Shown here: one piece after another, positions 45,736-54,926 of the stretch
Layout: each line of letters begins with the position of its first letter
How positions within the stretch are numbered: position 1 is the stretch's first letter
DNA from: Pirellulaceae bacterium
GTDB taxonomy: Bacteria; Planctomycetota; Planctomycetia; Pirellulales; Pirellulaceae
NCBI GenBank assembly: GCA_020852965.1
Contig: JADYZV010000029.1
Coordinates: 1-64,000 of the forward strand
Direction: 5' to 3'
Length of the DNA: 64,000 nt
The notes under the pieces: generated by a model
The model's database searches: none
What the model was told of the DNA's origin: nothing
The model's input: the letters and a program-made list of their open reading frames with translations, nothing else
Made by a program: the position numbers and the translations under genes

Positions 45736-48700
45736 GTGCATCCAGGTCTTTACGAAGAAATTCTCACGAAAGCTATTGAATCGCAGCTCGCTGAGCTTGG
45801 CGACCCGAGGCTATTCGCTCTAAGTCCCGTGGATGCGGAAGAGTCGCATTCGGCTCTCGCTCAGTACCTAGAAAGATTGATCGCGGCAAGTTTGGCCCTG
45901 CATCGCGGCTCGGATGCGGCTGAGAAGCAGCGACAACTGGTGGAACGAATCATGGTCACGCTTGCTGATGCATTGCAAGATGGAGAAGCTGATGGCTTGA
46001 GCATCGCCACGCCGCTGCAACGCTTGCTGGCGGTCCATCGATCAGCGAACGTTCCCTCCAAAGATCGGCCCGACAGCCCATTGTCGCGTTCGTCACTGTT
46101 CACTGGGACGCGATTGGATGCCAGTCTAGGAAGCCAGCTCCGAAAAGAGATCGCGACTTGCGATGGTGTTGATATCCTCTGTTCGTTCATCAAGTGGAGC
46201 GGGCTGCGAGTCTTGTTGGACAACCTTCGTGAATTAGCTGAACAAGCAGGTGGCGCAGAGCCAGTGATTCGCGTCATTACCACAAGCTACATGGGAGCGA
46301 CTGACCCCAAAGCAGTTGAAGCACTGCGTGAGTTGCCCAGAACAGAAGTTCGCGTCAGTTATGACACCAAACGAACGCGGCTGCATGCGAAGGCATATCT
46401 CTTTCGCCGGAATACGGGTTTCAGTAACGCCTATGTGGGCTCTGCGAACCTCTCGAATGCGGCGCTGACTGAGGGACTCGAGTGGACCACCAAGATCAGC
46501 CAGTACGAACTGCCTTATCTCTGGGAAAAGGTGACGGGTACTTTCGAGACTTATTGGCAAGATGATGAGTTCCAGTCTTTCGACGAGCACGCTGTCCCGA
46601 GACTGCGTCAGGCAATCCAGACGGAACGCCATGTTGCATCGGATTCAGGCTCGGGGCTCAATTTCGATTTGCGTCCGTTCCCGTTTCAAGAAGAAATTCT
46701 CGATATCATCGCAGCCGAACGCGAGGTCCAGAATAAGTATCGCCATCTTGTGGTCGCAGCAACCGGTACCGGCAAGACGATGATCGCCGCCTTTGACTAT
46801 GCCAGAGTTGCTCGGCAACTCGGGCGCAAACCTCGGTTGCTGTTTATTGCCCACCGCAAGGAGATTCTCAACCAAGCGTTAATGTCGTTTCGTTGCGTCG
46901 TAAGGGACCAGAACTTCGGTGAGTTGCTCGTTGATGGTAACGATCCTGGACAACGCAACCATTTGTTTTGCTCGATCCAAAGCTACAACTCGCGCAATCT
47001 GATTGATGAAGCGGCTGATCGATTTGAATACGTCGTCGTGGACGAGTTCCACCATGCTGCCGCGCCGAGTTATCAATCGCTTCTCGGACATGCTCAGCCA
47101 ACGATCTTACTGGGGCTGACCGCGACTCCTGAACGCTCCGATCAACTTGATGTGCTGAGTTGGTTTGGTGGGCGAGCCAGCGCCGAGATCCGACTTCCCG
47201 ACGCGATCAATCGTCGACTACTGTGCCCGTTTCAGTACTTCGGTGTCGCAGATTCGGTTGACCTCAATGGTCTCGCTTGGCAGCGTGGTGGATACCGCGT
47301 CGATGATTTGGATCGGCTTTACACAGGCAACGATATCCGAGCGAAGCTAATTCTCGAAAAGCTTTACGATACGGTTTTGGACCCTACCGATGTTCGCGGC
47401 TTAGCGTTTTGCGTCAGTGTGGCCCACGCCGAATTCATGGCGAGGTTCTTTGGTGAGAACGGAGTGACTTCAATCTCACTTTCGGCGCAGTCGACGGATG
47501 AAGAGCGAAACACGGCCCAGCAGAAACTGCGGGACCGCTCTGTGAACTTCATTTTCGTGGTTGATCTCTACAACGAAGGTGTTGACATTCCCGAAGTCGA
47601 TACGGTGCTGTTTCTGCGACCAACGGAAAGCCTGACGGTGTTCCTACAGCAACTTGGCCGTGGCCTTCGGTTGCATCCCGATAAAGATTGCTTAACGGTA
47701 CTCGACTTCATCGGGGCACAACGCAAAGAGTTTCGCTTTGCGAGTCGCTTTCGCGCATTGAGCGGAAAACCAACCGCAAAGCTTGACTACGAAATCGCAG
47801 CCGAGTTTCCGCACTTGCCCAGCGGTTGCGTGATCAAACTCGAGCGAGTCGCCCAGCAACGAGTGCTCGACAACGTACGCGAATCGATTCGTTTGGTCCG
47901 TCCACGTATGTTAGCGTCGCTGCGTGATCTGAAGCAGTACCTTGGCGGAACGCCGACAATCGAGGATGCCATCGACTATTTTGACACAACCCTGGACGAA
48001 TTGCTGAAGCGAGGCTTATGGTCGCGGTTGCTGGCAGATGCTGGAATTGGAGAGCAAGTGGATTCTCCTGATGAGTCGCAACTCGCCAAGGGGATTTGTC
48101 GACTGAGCCACATCAATTGTCCACAGCAGATTGGTGTGCTAAAGGAGTACCTGGCGTCGTCTGAGCCAGCTGGGTCAATCAGTATGCCGGCGCTTATTGA
48201 AATGTTGCACACCACACTTTGGGGAACCCAGCATTCAGAAATGTCGCTGGAAGTCGCTGAGCAACGATTGCGAACCAATCCCTTTGTGATTAACGACCTC
48301 ATCACCGTATTGGACTACCGGCTAAAGCATTCGCCATTGATCGCATCGTCAACATCGTCAGTTTACTCTCCCCTCGAGATTCATGCAGCCTACACGCGTG
48401 ACGAAATCCTGGTCGCGCTCGGCCACTGGAGATTCAACAATCGGCCGAGCCAGCGCGAAGGCGTCTTGCACTTGAAAGATCGAAAGCTCGACGTGTTCTT
48501 CGTGACCCTGCAAAAATCCGAAGACGAGTACTCGCCCACAACCATGTACGAGGACTACCTTATCTCACACGATATCTTCCACTGGCAATCTCAGAGCAAC
48601 ACGTCCGAACAGTCACCCACGGGCCAACGATACATCCGACATTCAGAGTTGGGCTACACACCGTTGCTGTTCGTGCGCGAAACCAAGACCCTGCCATCAG

Positions 48701-48843
48701 GGCTATCGGCTCCTTACCACTTTCTCGGCCCATGCAGCTATGTAAGTCATACCGGCAGTCGCCCCATAAGCATCACCTGGAAACTACAGCATTCGGTTCC
48801 AACTCGATTGCTAAGGACGATGACGCGACAGATCGCTGTGTAG
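45736..48843 (+). CDS. PLD nuclease - SF2 helicase - DUF3427-type protein, 1035 aa
   Basis: A single polypeptide combining a PLD-like domain with a helicase. Residues of about 120-260 hold the PLD part with HAKAYLFRR near 217 and YVGSANLSNAAL near 231. The helicase has Walker A AATGTGKTMIAAFD near 340, a DEFHH box (VVVDEFHHAAAPSY) near 434, GLTATPERSD near 459, and YNEGVDIPEVDTVLFLRP plus LQQLGRGLRL in 610-650. The C-terminal 380 residues match the layout of DUF3427-type proteins, with NRPSQREGVLHLKDRK near 900. Such proteins occur widely as stand-alone defence or repair genes. The start is a GTG at 45736, 101 bases after the previous gene, so transcription may continue from the array. It converges with a paralogous architecture on the minus strand, with about 200 bases in between. 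Confidence 0.87.
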   Translation: MHPGLYEEILTKAIESQLAELGDPRLFALSPVDAEESHSALAQYLERLIAASLALHRGSDAAEKQRQLVERIMVTLADALQDGEADGLSIATPLQRLLAVHRSANVPSKDRPDSPLSRSSLFTGTRLDASLGSQLRKEIATCDGVDILCSFIKWSGLRVLLDNLRELAEQAGGAEPVIRVITTSYMGATDPKAVEALRELPRTEVRVSYDTKRTRLHAKAYLFRRNTGFSNAYVGSANLSNAALTEGLEWTTKISQYELPYLWEKVTGTFETYWQDDEFQSFDEHAVPRLRQAIQTERHVASDSGSGLNFDLRPFPFQEEILDIIAAEREVQNKYRHLVVAATGTGKTMIAAFDYARVARQLGRKPRLLFIAHRKEILNQALMSFRCVVRDQNFGELLVDGNDPGQRNHLFCSIQSYNSRNLIDEAADRFEYVVVDEFHHAAAPSYQSLLGHAQPTILLGLTATPERSDQLDVLSWFGGRASAEIRLPDAINRRLLCPFQYFGVADSVDLNGLAWQRGGYRVDDLDRLYTGNDIRAKLILEKLYDTVLDPTDVRGLAFCVSVAHAEFMARFFGENGVTSISLSAQSTDEERNTAQQKLRDRSVNFIFVVDLYNEGVDIPEVDTVLFLRPTESLTVFLQQLGRGLRLHPDKDCLTVLDFIGAQRKEFRFASRFRALSGKPTAKLDYEIAAEFPHLPSGCVIKLERVAQQRVLDNVRESIRLVRPRMLASLRDLKQYLGGTPTIEDAIDYFDTTLDELLKRGLWSRLLADAGIGEQVDSPDESQLAKGICRLSHINCPQQIGVLKEYLASSEPAGSISMPALIEMLHTTLWGTQHSEMSLEVAEQRLRTNPFVINDLITVLDYRLKHSPLIASSTSSVYSPLEIHAAYTRDEILVALGHWRFNNRPSQREGVLHLKDRKLDVFFVTLQKSEDEYSPTTMYEDYLISHDIFHWQSQSNTSEQSPTGQRYIRHSELGYTPLLFVRETKTLPSGLSAPYHFLGPCSYVSHTGSRPISITWKLQHSVPTRLLRTMTRQIAV

Positions 48844-49050
48844 CCATGCGTATCAGCAAGCTCATCAAGCACAGAACATGTAGACTTGTAGCCTCGATAC
48901 CAAGCAAGATGTATTGGACCGGGCCAGAATTTTGCGTTTTATGGCATTTTATTACGCGAGCCATGAAAGTCTCGTAAGGGTTGATTCTTTCTAAGTCCTC
49001 CCCTGACAACGTCTGACCAGGTCGGTAGCAAAAAAAGTACACGGTCGTTT

Positions 49051-52000
49051 TCAAATCGCATCATGATCCTTGTTGTTGAGCTTGGCGACAAACTCACCAA
49101 TAATCCTGATGTCGTTCGTATCTTCGGCAGCAAGTTGAATTGGCCGAAACTCCGGATTGAGTGGTTGGAGTTCTATTTGATTGTGTTCCCAGCTTGAGTC
49201 GTTGATGGTTTTGACGGAGTGGTATCGTTTGATGGTGTAGCGGCCGCCGTCTTCTGGATCGGTGTGCGTGTTCACTTGAACGAGGAGCAATCGGCCTTGG
49301 CGGGAACCTTGCGGACAGGGCGCAAAGAGACACCAGCTGCCGCTTGGGATCTTGGGTTCCATTGATCGACCAACGACTTTGGCGGCAAACATGCCGGGGG
49401 CAAGTTTGCGATCGGGTACTTTGATCCAGCCAATTTCTTCAGGAACGCCTTCATCACCCCATTCACCGGCGGCGGCAACGAGATCGTAGACGGGTACATG
49501 TGTCTTGTATTTTGCGGAGCGGGCAACTTCGATTTCGATCTGGGCTAGAGCGTTCTTTTCACTTTGCAGTTCACGTGTTTCGGAGCCAGCGGTTGGATTG
49601 GCTTCAGGCTGAGAACTTTCACGAAGGATCGAAGGTTGCGCGTGCCATTGGCCTTGCTGAGTCGAGAAGTGAACTTTGAAGTCGGTTCCAGGCAAGCCGG
49701 CGTTCGGACCGAACCATGTCTTCAATAACTGCCCAAGTTCGTTCTTCGTTCCGCCAAGTGGTTTGGCAACGTTGCAGGCAACCTTCACAAACTTGAATTC
49801 CCAAGTTGTTCCATCGGGTAATTGTACGTTGACGGGACCAACCGGGCGGTCAGGATTGGTGGTCTTGTCTGGCAGGAATAAAATGGGGCGGCCGCCGGCG
49901 TGGGAAACTTTGGCTTCGAAGGCGACTTCGCCAATCTCTGTTTCCACCAGGCGACGCGTTTTGGAATACGCGGCCAGGCGCCAGTCAACCAGCTCCTCTG
50001 TCAGACTTTCTAGCGTGGGTCGAAGTGCTTCAGTGCAATCAATGGTCAATTGAAAGTCGTCGACAATTCGCTTAAACCACTTCTGGCCGTTCTGTGTGTC
50101 AAGCCAACGATCGATGGGCCACTTGATCCACCACTCGGTCCATTTCTTTTGGTCCGCCGCATGATGGTCGACTGCGTGACCGTCGCCTTCCAGATCGCGG
50201 CGGAGCACGGGATGATTGCGCATAAACGACCGGCATTGCTGAGCGAATGTGTGTAAGTCAACGGGTGCAAACAATTGGCCTTGGTCGAGCAACACTCGCA
50301 GCACAACCATCTTATATGACCTGTTGAGGCTGGTCGTTTCGAGTGTCCTGAGCCAGGGTTGAAACAAGTCCAGGGCTTGTTGCTCACCATCGGACAAATC
50401 GCCTTCGCTGGCGACAAAGGCAAACCAACTTCCTTCTTTCTTGCTGAGCGTTTTGGGTAGTATGCCTCGAACCAACAACTCAGACGCAGCCGGCCGCCGT
50501 CCGAGCTCGTCTCGCATAGCTCGATACGCTTCGATCCCGGCTTGCGCGCCCTTGGGAAGAAACTCCCTTAACACATCGCGAGCTTCGAGCTCGACATCCA
50601 ACAAGCAGCCTTCCGGCAGCTCCGGTGGTTCGCCGTCCAGCCACGACTTGAGATCATTCCAGCTGGCTTCCTTCGATTGGAGCGAGAGCAAGTGAATGAT
50701 CCGCTGTGCAAAGATACGGTGATTGCCGACGAAGTCGATTACCAGCAAGCGCGTTTTGCCTTCGCTTGCACGCAACCCGCGGCCGAGCTGCTGCAGAAAG
50801 ACGACTTTGGATTCCGTCGGTCTCAGCATGATGACTCGATCGACTGCGGGAATGTCGAGTCCTTCGTTGAACATGTCAACGACACACATGGTTTGCAGTT
50901 TGCCGGATCGCAGCGAATCCAACGACTCACCGTAGCTATCGCCACCAGAGCCTGAGAAAACCGCAGCCGAGGAAACGCCCCTGGATCTCAGCCAATCACG
51001 AGCGAACAACGCATGACGCCTGGAACAGCAGAACACAATGGTTCGCTCGGCAGGATGATCCAGCATCGCATGCCACAATCGCTCCATACGATCGCTCCGC
51101 TCGACACGCCGCTCGAGTTCCGCCAGATCGAATCGCCCATTGCGCCACGGTACCTGGCGAAAATCGACGGTGTCCTTGATACCGACGTAATGAAACGGAA
51201 CCAGCGAATCTTCGGCGATGCCGTCGCCGATTGTCGCATGATGCGCGAGGTTGTTGTCGAAGATGCTAGCTACATCCACTCCATCGGTTCGCTCCGGCGT
51301 AGCAGTCAAGCCAAGCGTAAAGTGGCTGTCGATTTGCGCGAGCACACGCCGGTAGGTCGGTGCGTGGGCGTGGTGGACTTCGTCGATGATGGCGTAGTCG
51401 AACTGCTCTTCCGCGAGTCGCTCGAGCCCCTCTGGTCGCGAGAGTTTTTGAATCGACGCGATCACGATATCGCCATCCAATTCGCTACGATCGCCGATGT
51501 ACCATGCGGTGCGTCCTTCGCCAAACTCGGCGTCCAAGATCACTGACAACGCCGCTTCGGCTTGGGCAAGGATGTGGGAGCGATGGGCGATGACCAAGAC
51601 GCGAGGCCGTTTATTGAGACTTTGACCAACTTGTCGCGCGTCGAATGCGGAGAGCCAGGTCTTACCCATGCCGGTTGCCACGGCAACCAGCGCGCGTTGA
51701 TAGCCAGCGAGCCGAATGTTGTGGAGCGATTCGAGTGCTGTAATTTGCCACGGTCGCGGCTGCGGGATCACGCGACTATCGAGGCTCTCCGGTTCAAAGT
51801 GTTCGGCGCGGAACTTGCGAGTTTGTTCGGCGTAGTTCTCTATCAACGAGCTGGTCAACACAGAGGCCACGTTCCACAGGTTGTTGAACTCTTCGGCGAA
51901 TTCAGCGTGCGCTCCGAAGGTTTCGCGGCTGCTTGAAAGCAAATTCCACTCGATGCCTGTTTCAAGTGCGGGGCGAGAGAGATTGCTACTGCCGACGGCG

Positions 52001-52803
52001 ATGAAGCCACCGTGCTCGTCGACGATCCGCCAGGACTTGGGGTGAAACGATGCGGGTTTCGATGCTAGCTTGGCCAGCTCGATCAGCTTTATAGCCAATT
52101 GCCCCGTATGTTGCTCCTCCGCGTCATTCGCTTCACTCCATCCCAGCAACCGGCGCAGTGCTTGCGGATCGGAAATATTGAGATAATCACTGACGAGAAT
52201 GCGAATCGCAGCTTCGCTGCTTAGCGCCTCAAACAGCCGCTCTTTAATCACGTCCAATCCGGACAATTGAACGAAAGAAACCAGGATGTCGATTGTCTTC
52301 GCACCCGCCATCCGCGCCGAAAGTTGATCCCAAAGTCGTGAATTGGGATGTCCCGTACTCAGTCGCAGCGTGCTATTGGCGGATGCTGGATTCGACTGCT
52401 GCGAGTCTCGTGTTTGGGACGATCGGAGATAATTGCCCTTCTCGGGAATCACATGCCGCACGCCGCCTCGCGGATCGTCCATATCACCTGAGTAGCGAGG
52501 GATGACGTGCACGTGCAAATGCATCACCGTCTGTCCGGCCGATTCGCCAGAGTTGAAACCAACGTTGTAGCCTGTCGGTTTCGGGGCGAGCGTCGCATCG
52601 AGGTTAGCTTTCACCTCATTGACCAACGCCATCACTGCGGCTTGTTCTTCCGCTGATGCCTCAAACCAAGTTGCAACCAGTCGCTTTGTAATGACCAGGG
52701 TATGCCCGGGGCTAACCGGAAATCCATCCAAAACCGCAAACGTCAACGCATTCGCCGCAGTCCATTGTTCAATTGGGATTTCAAGGAACGGAGAGGTGGA
52801 CAT
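49051..52803 (-). CDS. HIT - PLD - SF2 helicase - S24 peptidase fusion protein, 1250 aa
   Basis: Four enzymatic modules lie in one chain. Residues 1-125 are a HIT nucleotide-hydrolase domain with HLHVHV at 95-100. Residues of about 165-310 are PLD-like with FHPKSWRI and VGSSNLSRPAL. The helicase follows, with Walker A AVATGMGKTWLSA near 380, IIDEVHHAHAPTY near 475, and FNEGLDIPAVDRV plus LQQLGRGLRAS in about 640-680. The last 130 residues are a LexA/UmuD-like S24 domain: VVGRSMEPKIPSG carries the catalytic Ser, and YTIKRYHSV the Lys. The start at 52803 is chosen because the HIT domain begins there; eleven further in-frame codons upstream add nothing. The helicase core and C-terminal half resemble the convergent DUF3427-type gene. 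The S24 end could make self-cleavage responsive to DNA damage; that is inference. Confident on domains, not on purpose. Confidence 0.88.
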   Translation of the reverse strand: MSTSPFLEIPIEQWTAANALTFAVLDGFPVSPGHTLVITKRLVATWFEASAEEQAAVMALVNEVKANLDATLAPKPTGYNVGFNSGESAGQTVMHLHVHVIPRYSGDMDDPRGGVRHVIPEKGNYLRSSQTRDSQQSNPASANSTLRLSTGHPNSRLWDQLSARMAGAKTIDILVSFVQLSGLDVIKERLFEALSSEAAIRILVSDYLNISDPQALRRLLGWSEANDAEEQHTGQLAIKLIELAKLASKPASFHPKSWRIVDEHGGFIAVGSSNLSRPALETGIEWNLLSSSRETFGAHAEFAEEFNNLWNVASVLTSSLIENYAEQTRKFRAEHFEPESLDSRVIPQPRPWQITALESLHNIRLAGYQRALVAVATGMGKTWLSAFDARQVGQSLNKRPRVLVIAHRSHILAQAEAALSVILDAEFGEGRTAWYIGDRSELDGDIVIASIQKLSRPEGLERLAEEQFDYAIIDEVHHAHAPTYRRVLAQIDSHFTLGLTATPERTDGVDVASIFDNNLAHHATIGDGIAEDSLVPFHYVGIKDTVDFRQVPWRNGRFDLAELERRVERSDRMERLWHAMLDHPAERTIVFCCSRRHALFARDWLRSRGVSSAAVFSGSGGDSYGESLDSLRSGKLQTMCVVDMFNEGLDIPAVDRVIMLRPTESKVVFLQQLGRGLRASEGKTRLLVIDFVGNHRIFAQRIIHLLSLQSKEASWNDLKSWLDGEPPELPEGCLLDVELEARDVLREFLPKGAQAGIEAYRAMRDELGRRPAASELLVRGILPKTLSKKEGSWFAFVASEGDLSDGEQQALDLFQPWLRTLETTSLNRSYKMVVLRVLLDQGQLFAPVDLHTFAQQCRSFMRNHPVLRRDLEGDGHAVDHHAADQKKWTEWWIKWPIDRWLDTQNGQKWFKRIVDDFQLTIDCTEALRPTLESLTEELVDWRLAAYSKTRRLVETEIGEVAFEAKVSHAGGRPILFLPDKTTNPDRPVGPVNVQLPDGTTWEFKFVKVACNVAKPLGGTKNELGQLLKTWFGPNAGLPGTDFKVHFSTQQGQWHAQPSILRESSQPEANPTAGSETRELQSEKNALAQIEIEVARSAKYKTHVPVYDLVAAAGEWGDEGVPEEIGWIKVPDRKLAPGMFAAKVVGRSMEPKIPSGSWCLFAPCPQGSRQGRLLLVQVNTHTDPEDGGRYTIKRYHSVKTINDSSWEHNQIELQPLNPEFRPIQLAAEDTNDIRIIGEFVAKLNNKDHDAI

Positions 52804-52959
52804 GTGATGAAGTAGCTTACACGGCGAATTGCACACAGATAACGAGCCAGCATTTTAGCCAATTCCCAAGTTGATGAGGACAGCGAATGCTAAACTGATC
52901 TGTCCCTAAATTGGGCCAAATGTGGTTTCTACGGGCGTACCGGCAGGGCGTTTGACGTA

Positions 52960-53841
52960 ATGTTCCAACTTCGAATACTTCCATGCTTAGACTCTGACGA
53001 GCTAGCCGCACAAAGGCGAAGTGAGTTGGCGTTGCGACCGGAGTTGGCTGAGTCGCTTGGTAGGTCGGCTGTGGAAGCGATTGAGCTGGGGTACTATCTC
53101 ACCGACAATGGCAAGGTCGATTGGAGTGACGCAGTGCGGGCTGCTTGTGTGGCGAAGGTGAGCATCGCGCCGGAATCGGAATTGCCGACTTGTGAAACTT
53201 CGCATTTTGCAGAGGCGATTGTGCAAGTTACCAACGAGACTACGCTGGGTGCGTCGCGACGGTTGGTGGATGAGGGGAAACGGCCGTTGGCGTTGAACTT
53301 TGGGAATGGTACGGAAACGGGCGGCGGGTTCTTGCGAGGCGCGACGGCTCAGGAAGAGGCATTGTGTCGATCGAGCGGTCTATATGCAACGCTTGTCGAT
53401 GATCCGATGTACGAATTCCATCGCAAGCACGAGCTGTGGGCGGAGGCCAGCGACTGGGCGATACTTTCGCCGAATGTGCCGGTGTTTCGGGACGATCGAG
53501 GGATGGAGCTGGATGCGCCTTGGCTGCTGAGCTTCATTACTTGCGCAGCTCCCTACGCCCCTTCCGTTGGGCATCCGCAATCAGGCGATATGCTACAGAA
53601 GCGAATTGTGCGCGTGTTATCAATCGCTCGAGCGTATGGTTACACCGAACTGATTCTCGGGGCTTGGGGGTGCGGAGCATTCGGAAACGATCCTCAGCGC
53701 ACGGCCAGCGACTTTCGCAACGCGCTCGAGGGCGAGTTTGAGGGCACGTTCGGAGAAGTTGTCGTCGCGATTACCGATTGGTCTCCCGAGCGACGTTTCC
53801 TTGGGCCGTTCCGTGATGTTTTTTCAGTGGAACGGATTTGA
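52960..53841 (+). CDS. TIGR02452/microbial PARG-like protein (copy 1), 293 aa
   Basis: This family shares the macrodomain fold with poly(ADP-ribose) glycohydrolase. The signature is complete: NFGNGTETGGGFLRGA then QEEALCRSS in residues 111-138, giving the GGG-x-QEE arrangement that contacts ADP-ribose. ITCAAPYAP near residue 190 and LILGAWGCGAFGND near 229 are the other conserved strands. It would remove or bind ADP-ribose on proteins, nucleic acids or free metabolites. The ATG at 52960 is a clean start. The stop codon overlaps the next start by one base (TGATG), so the two are coupled. The second copy lies 2 kb downstream. Confidence 0.87.
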   Translation: MFQLRILPCLDSDELAAQRRSELALRPELAESLGRSAVEAIELGYYLTDNGKVDWSDAVRAACVAKVSIAPESELPTCETSHFAEAIVQVTNETTLGASRRLVDEGKRPLALNFGNGTETGGGFLRGATAQEEALCRSSGLYATLVDDPMYEFHRKHELWAEASDWAILSPNVPVFRDDRGMELDAPWLLSFITCAAPYAPSVGHPQSGDMLQKRIVRVLSIARAYGYTELILGAWGCGAFGNDPQRTASDFRNALEGEFEGTFGEVVVAITDWSPERRFLGPFRDVFSVERI

Positions 53842-54830
53842 TGAGTGATTGGTTTGAGGAGCTGCTGGGCTTTAGTGAACGCACGCCGGATGAAGTTCGC
53901 AAGAAATTGCAGTTGGATGAGACGCGAGTTCGTTCAAAGATCAATAGCGAGTCGTATGAATGCGGTCGTTTGGAGGTTGTTTCGCTGCAGGAGTTGCGCG
54001 AACGAGTTGCTGCGGCGGTGCGATTTGACGGCAAGTTGCAGGTGGCTGAGTTAGTTGGAGATGCGAGGGCGCTGCATATGGATGTCGCAAATGCAGGCGC
54101 TTTGTTTCAAGTGGCCTCGCAGTTTAATTTGCTGGAGATGGTTTCGCCAAGTGTTAGACCAGAGCACGGAATTGGGATTTACGAGAACGATCCGACGCAA
54201 GGGCCGGCTTGTGCGATCGCTTGTGGCGCGGGTACGGTCTACCGAAACTACTTCGTTGAACTGGACGGGCAACGTGGCCAAACAGCGGAGCGGCAGATTG
54301 ACTGTTTAGCGGAAATTGGCAGGGCTCTGGGAAACAACAACAACCGGCTGTGGGAAATTCGGAACGGTTACGCAGTACCAACGCGCGAGGGGCTAGAGGA
54401 AATTCACTCGCGGTTGGGTAATATGTCCAAAGGGGACTTGGATGAATTGCGGACGAAGCTGAAGGTCGGAGTGCATTCGGATGTTCAAGTCACGCTTAAA
54501 GAGTGCACGCATGTTGTCACGCAAGTCTATTGCTCGGCGATGCCGGTGGCTTACACTCGCCATTCGTCCGAACTCTGGCGCCCGTTTGCACAATTGATTT
54601 TGGACGCCGCGTACGAGGCAACGTTTTGCGCGGCTGCGATCAATGCGGCTCGGACAGGTAATAAGTCTCTTTATCTCACCTTGCTGGGTGGTGGAGCGTT
54701 CGGGAACCAAGAAGGGTGGATTATCTCCGCCATCCGCCGCTCTCAGGAGCTCTTCCGCAATTGGGATCTCAACGTGCATATTGTCAGTTTCCGCAGGCCA
54801 AACCAGAGTCTGCGCGAACTAATCACCTAG
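53841..54830 (+). CDS. Macro-like protein coupled to the PARG-like gene, 329 aa
   Basis: I do not know a family name. The second half shows macrodomain-like features: DVANAGALFQVAS near residue 80, GIYENDPTQGPACAIACGAGTVYRNYF near 113-140, and LTLLGGGAFGN near 278, the last a typical phosphate-binding glycine loop. The N-terminal 40 residues (WFEELLGFSERTPDEVRKKL) are helical. I recall similar proteins next to TIGR02452 genes, so a joint role in ADP-ribose turnover is likely but unproven. The start is the ATG at 53841, sharing one base with the preceding stop; an alternative TTG one codon earlier would add only one Met. The gene ends 78 bases before the reductase gene. Confidence 0.72.
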   Translation: MSDWFEELLGFSERTPDEVRKKLQLDETRVRSKINSESYECGRLEVVSLQELRERVAAAVRFDGKLQVAELVGDARALHMDVANAGALFQVASQFNLLEMVSPSVRPEHGIGIYENDPTQGPACAIACGAGTVYRNYFVELDGQRGQTAERQIDCLAEIGRALGNNNNRLWEIRNGYAVPTREGLEEIHSRLGNMSKGDLDELRTKLKVGVHSDVQVTLKECTHVVTQVYCSAMPVAYTRHSSELWRPFAQLILDAAYEATFCAAAINAARTGNKSLYLTLLGGGAFGNQEGWIISAIRRSQELFRNWDLNVHIVSFRRPNQSLRELIT

Positions 54831-54926
54831 GCGTACCATGGGGCTAGTAATAACCGAGTTTGCTATCCCAACCGAGCCAAGAATTGAAGATATCCAACTC
54901 AGCGGGCTATGGGCGAAAGAAACACC

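Noticed and set aside
15653-48843. Assignment of the array to BREX
   Set aside because: No PglZ-type phosphatase, BrxC-type ATPase or Lon-like protease is visible; the methyltransferase alone is not enough.
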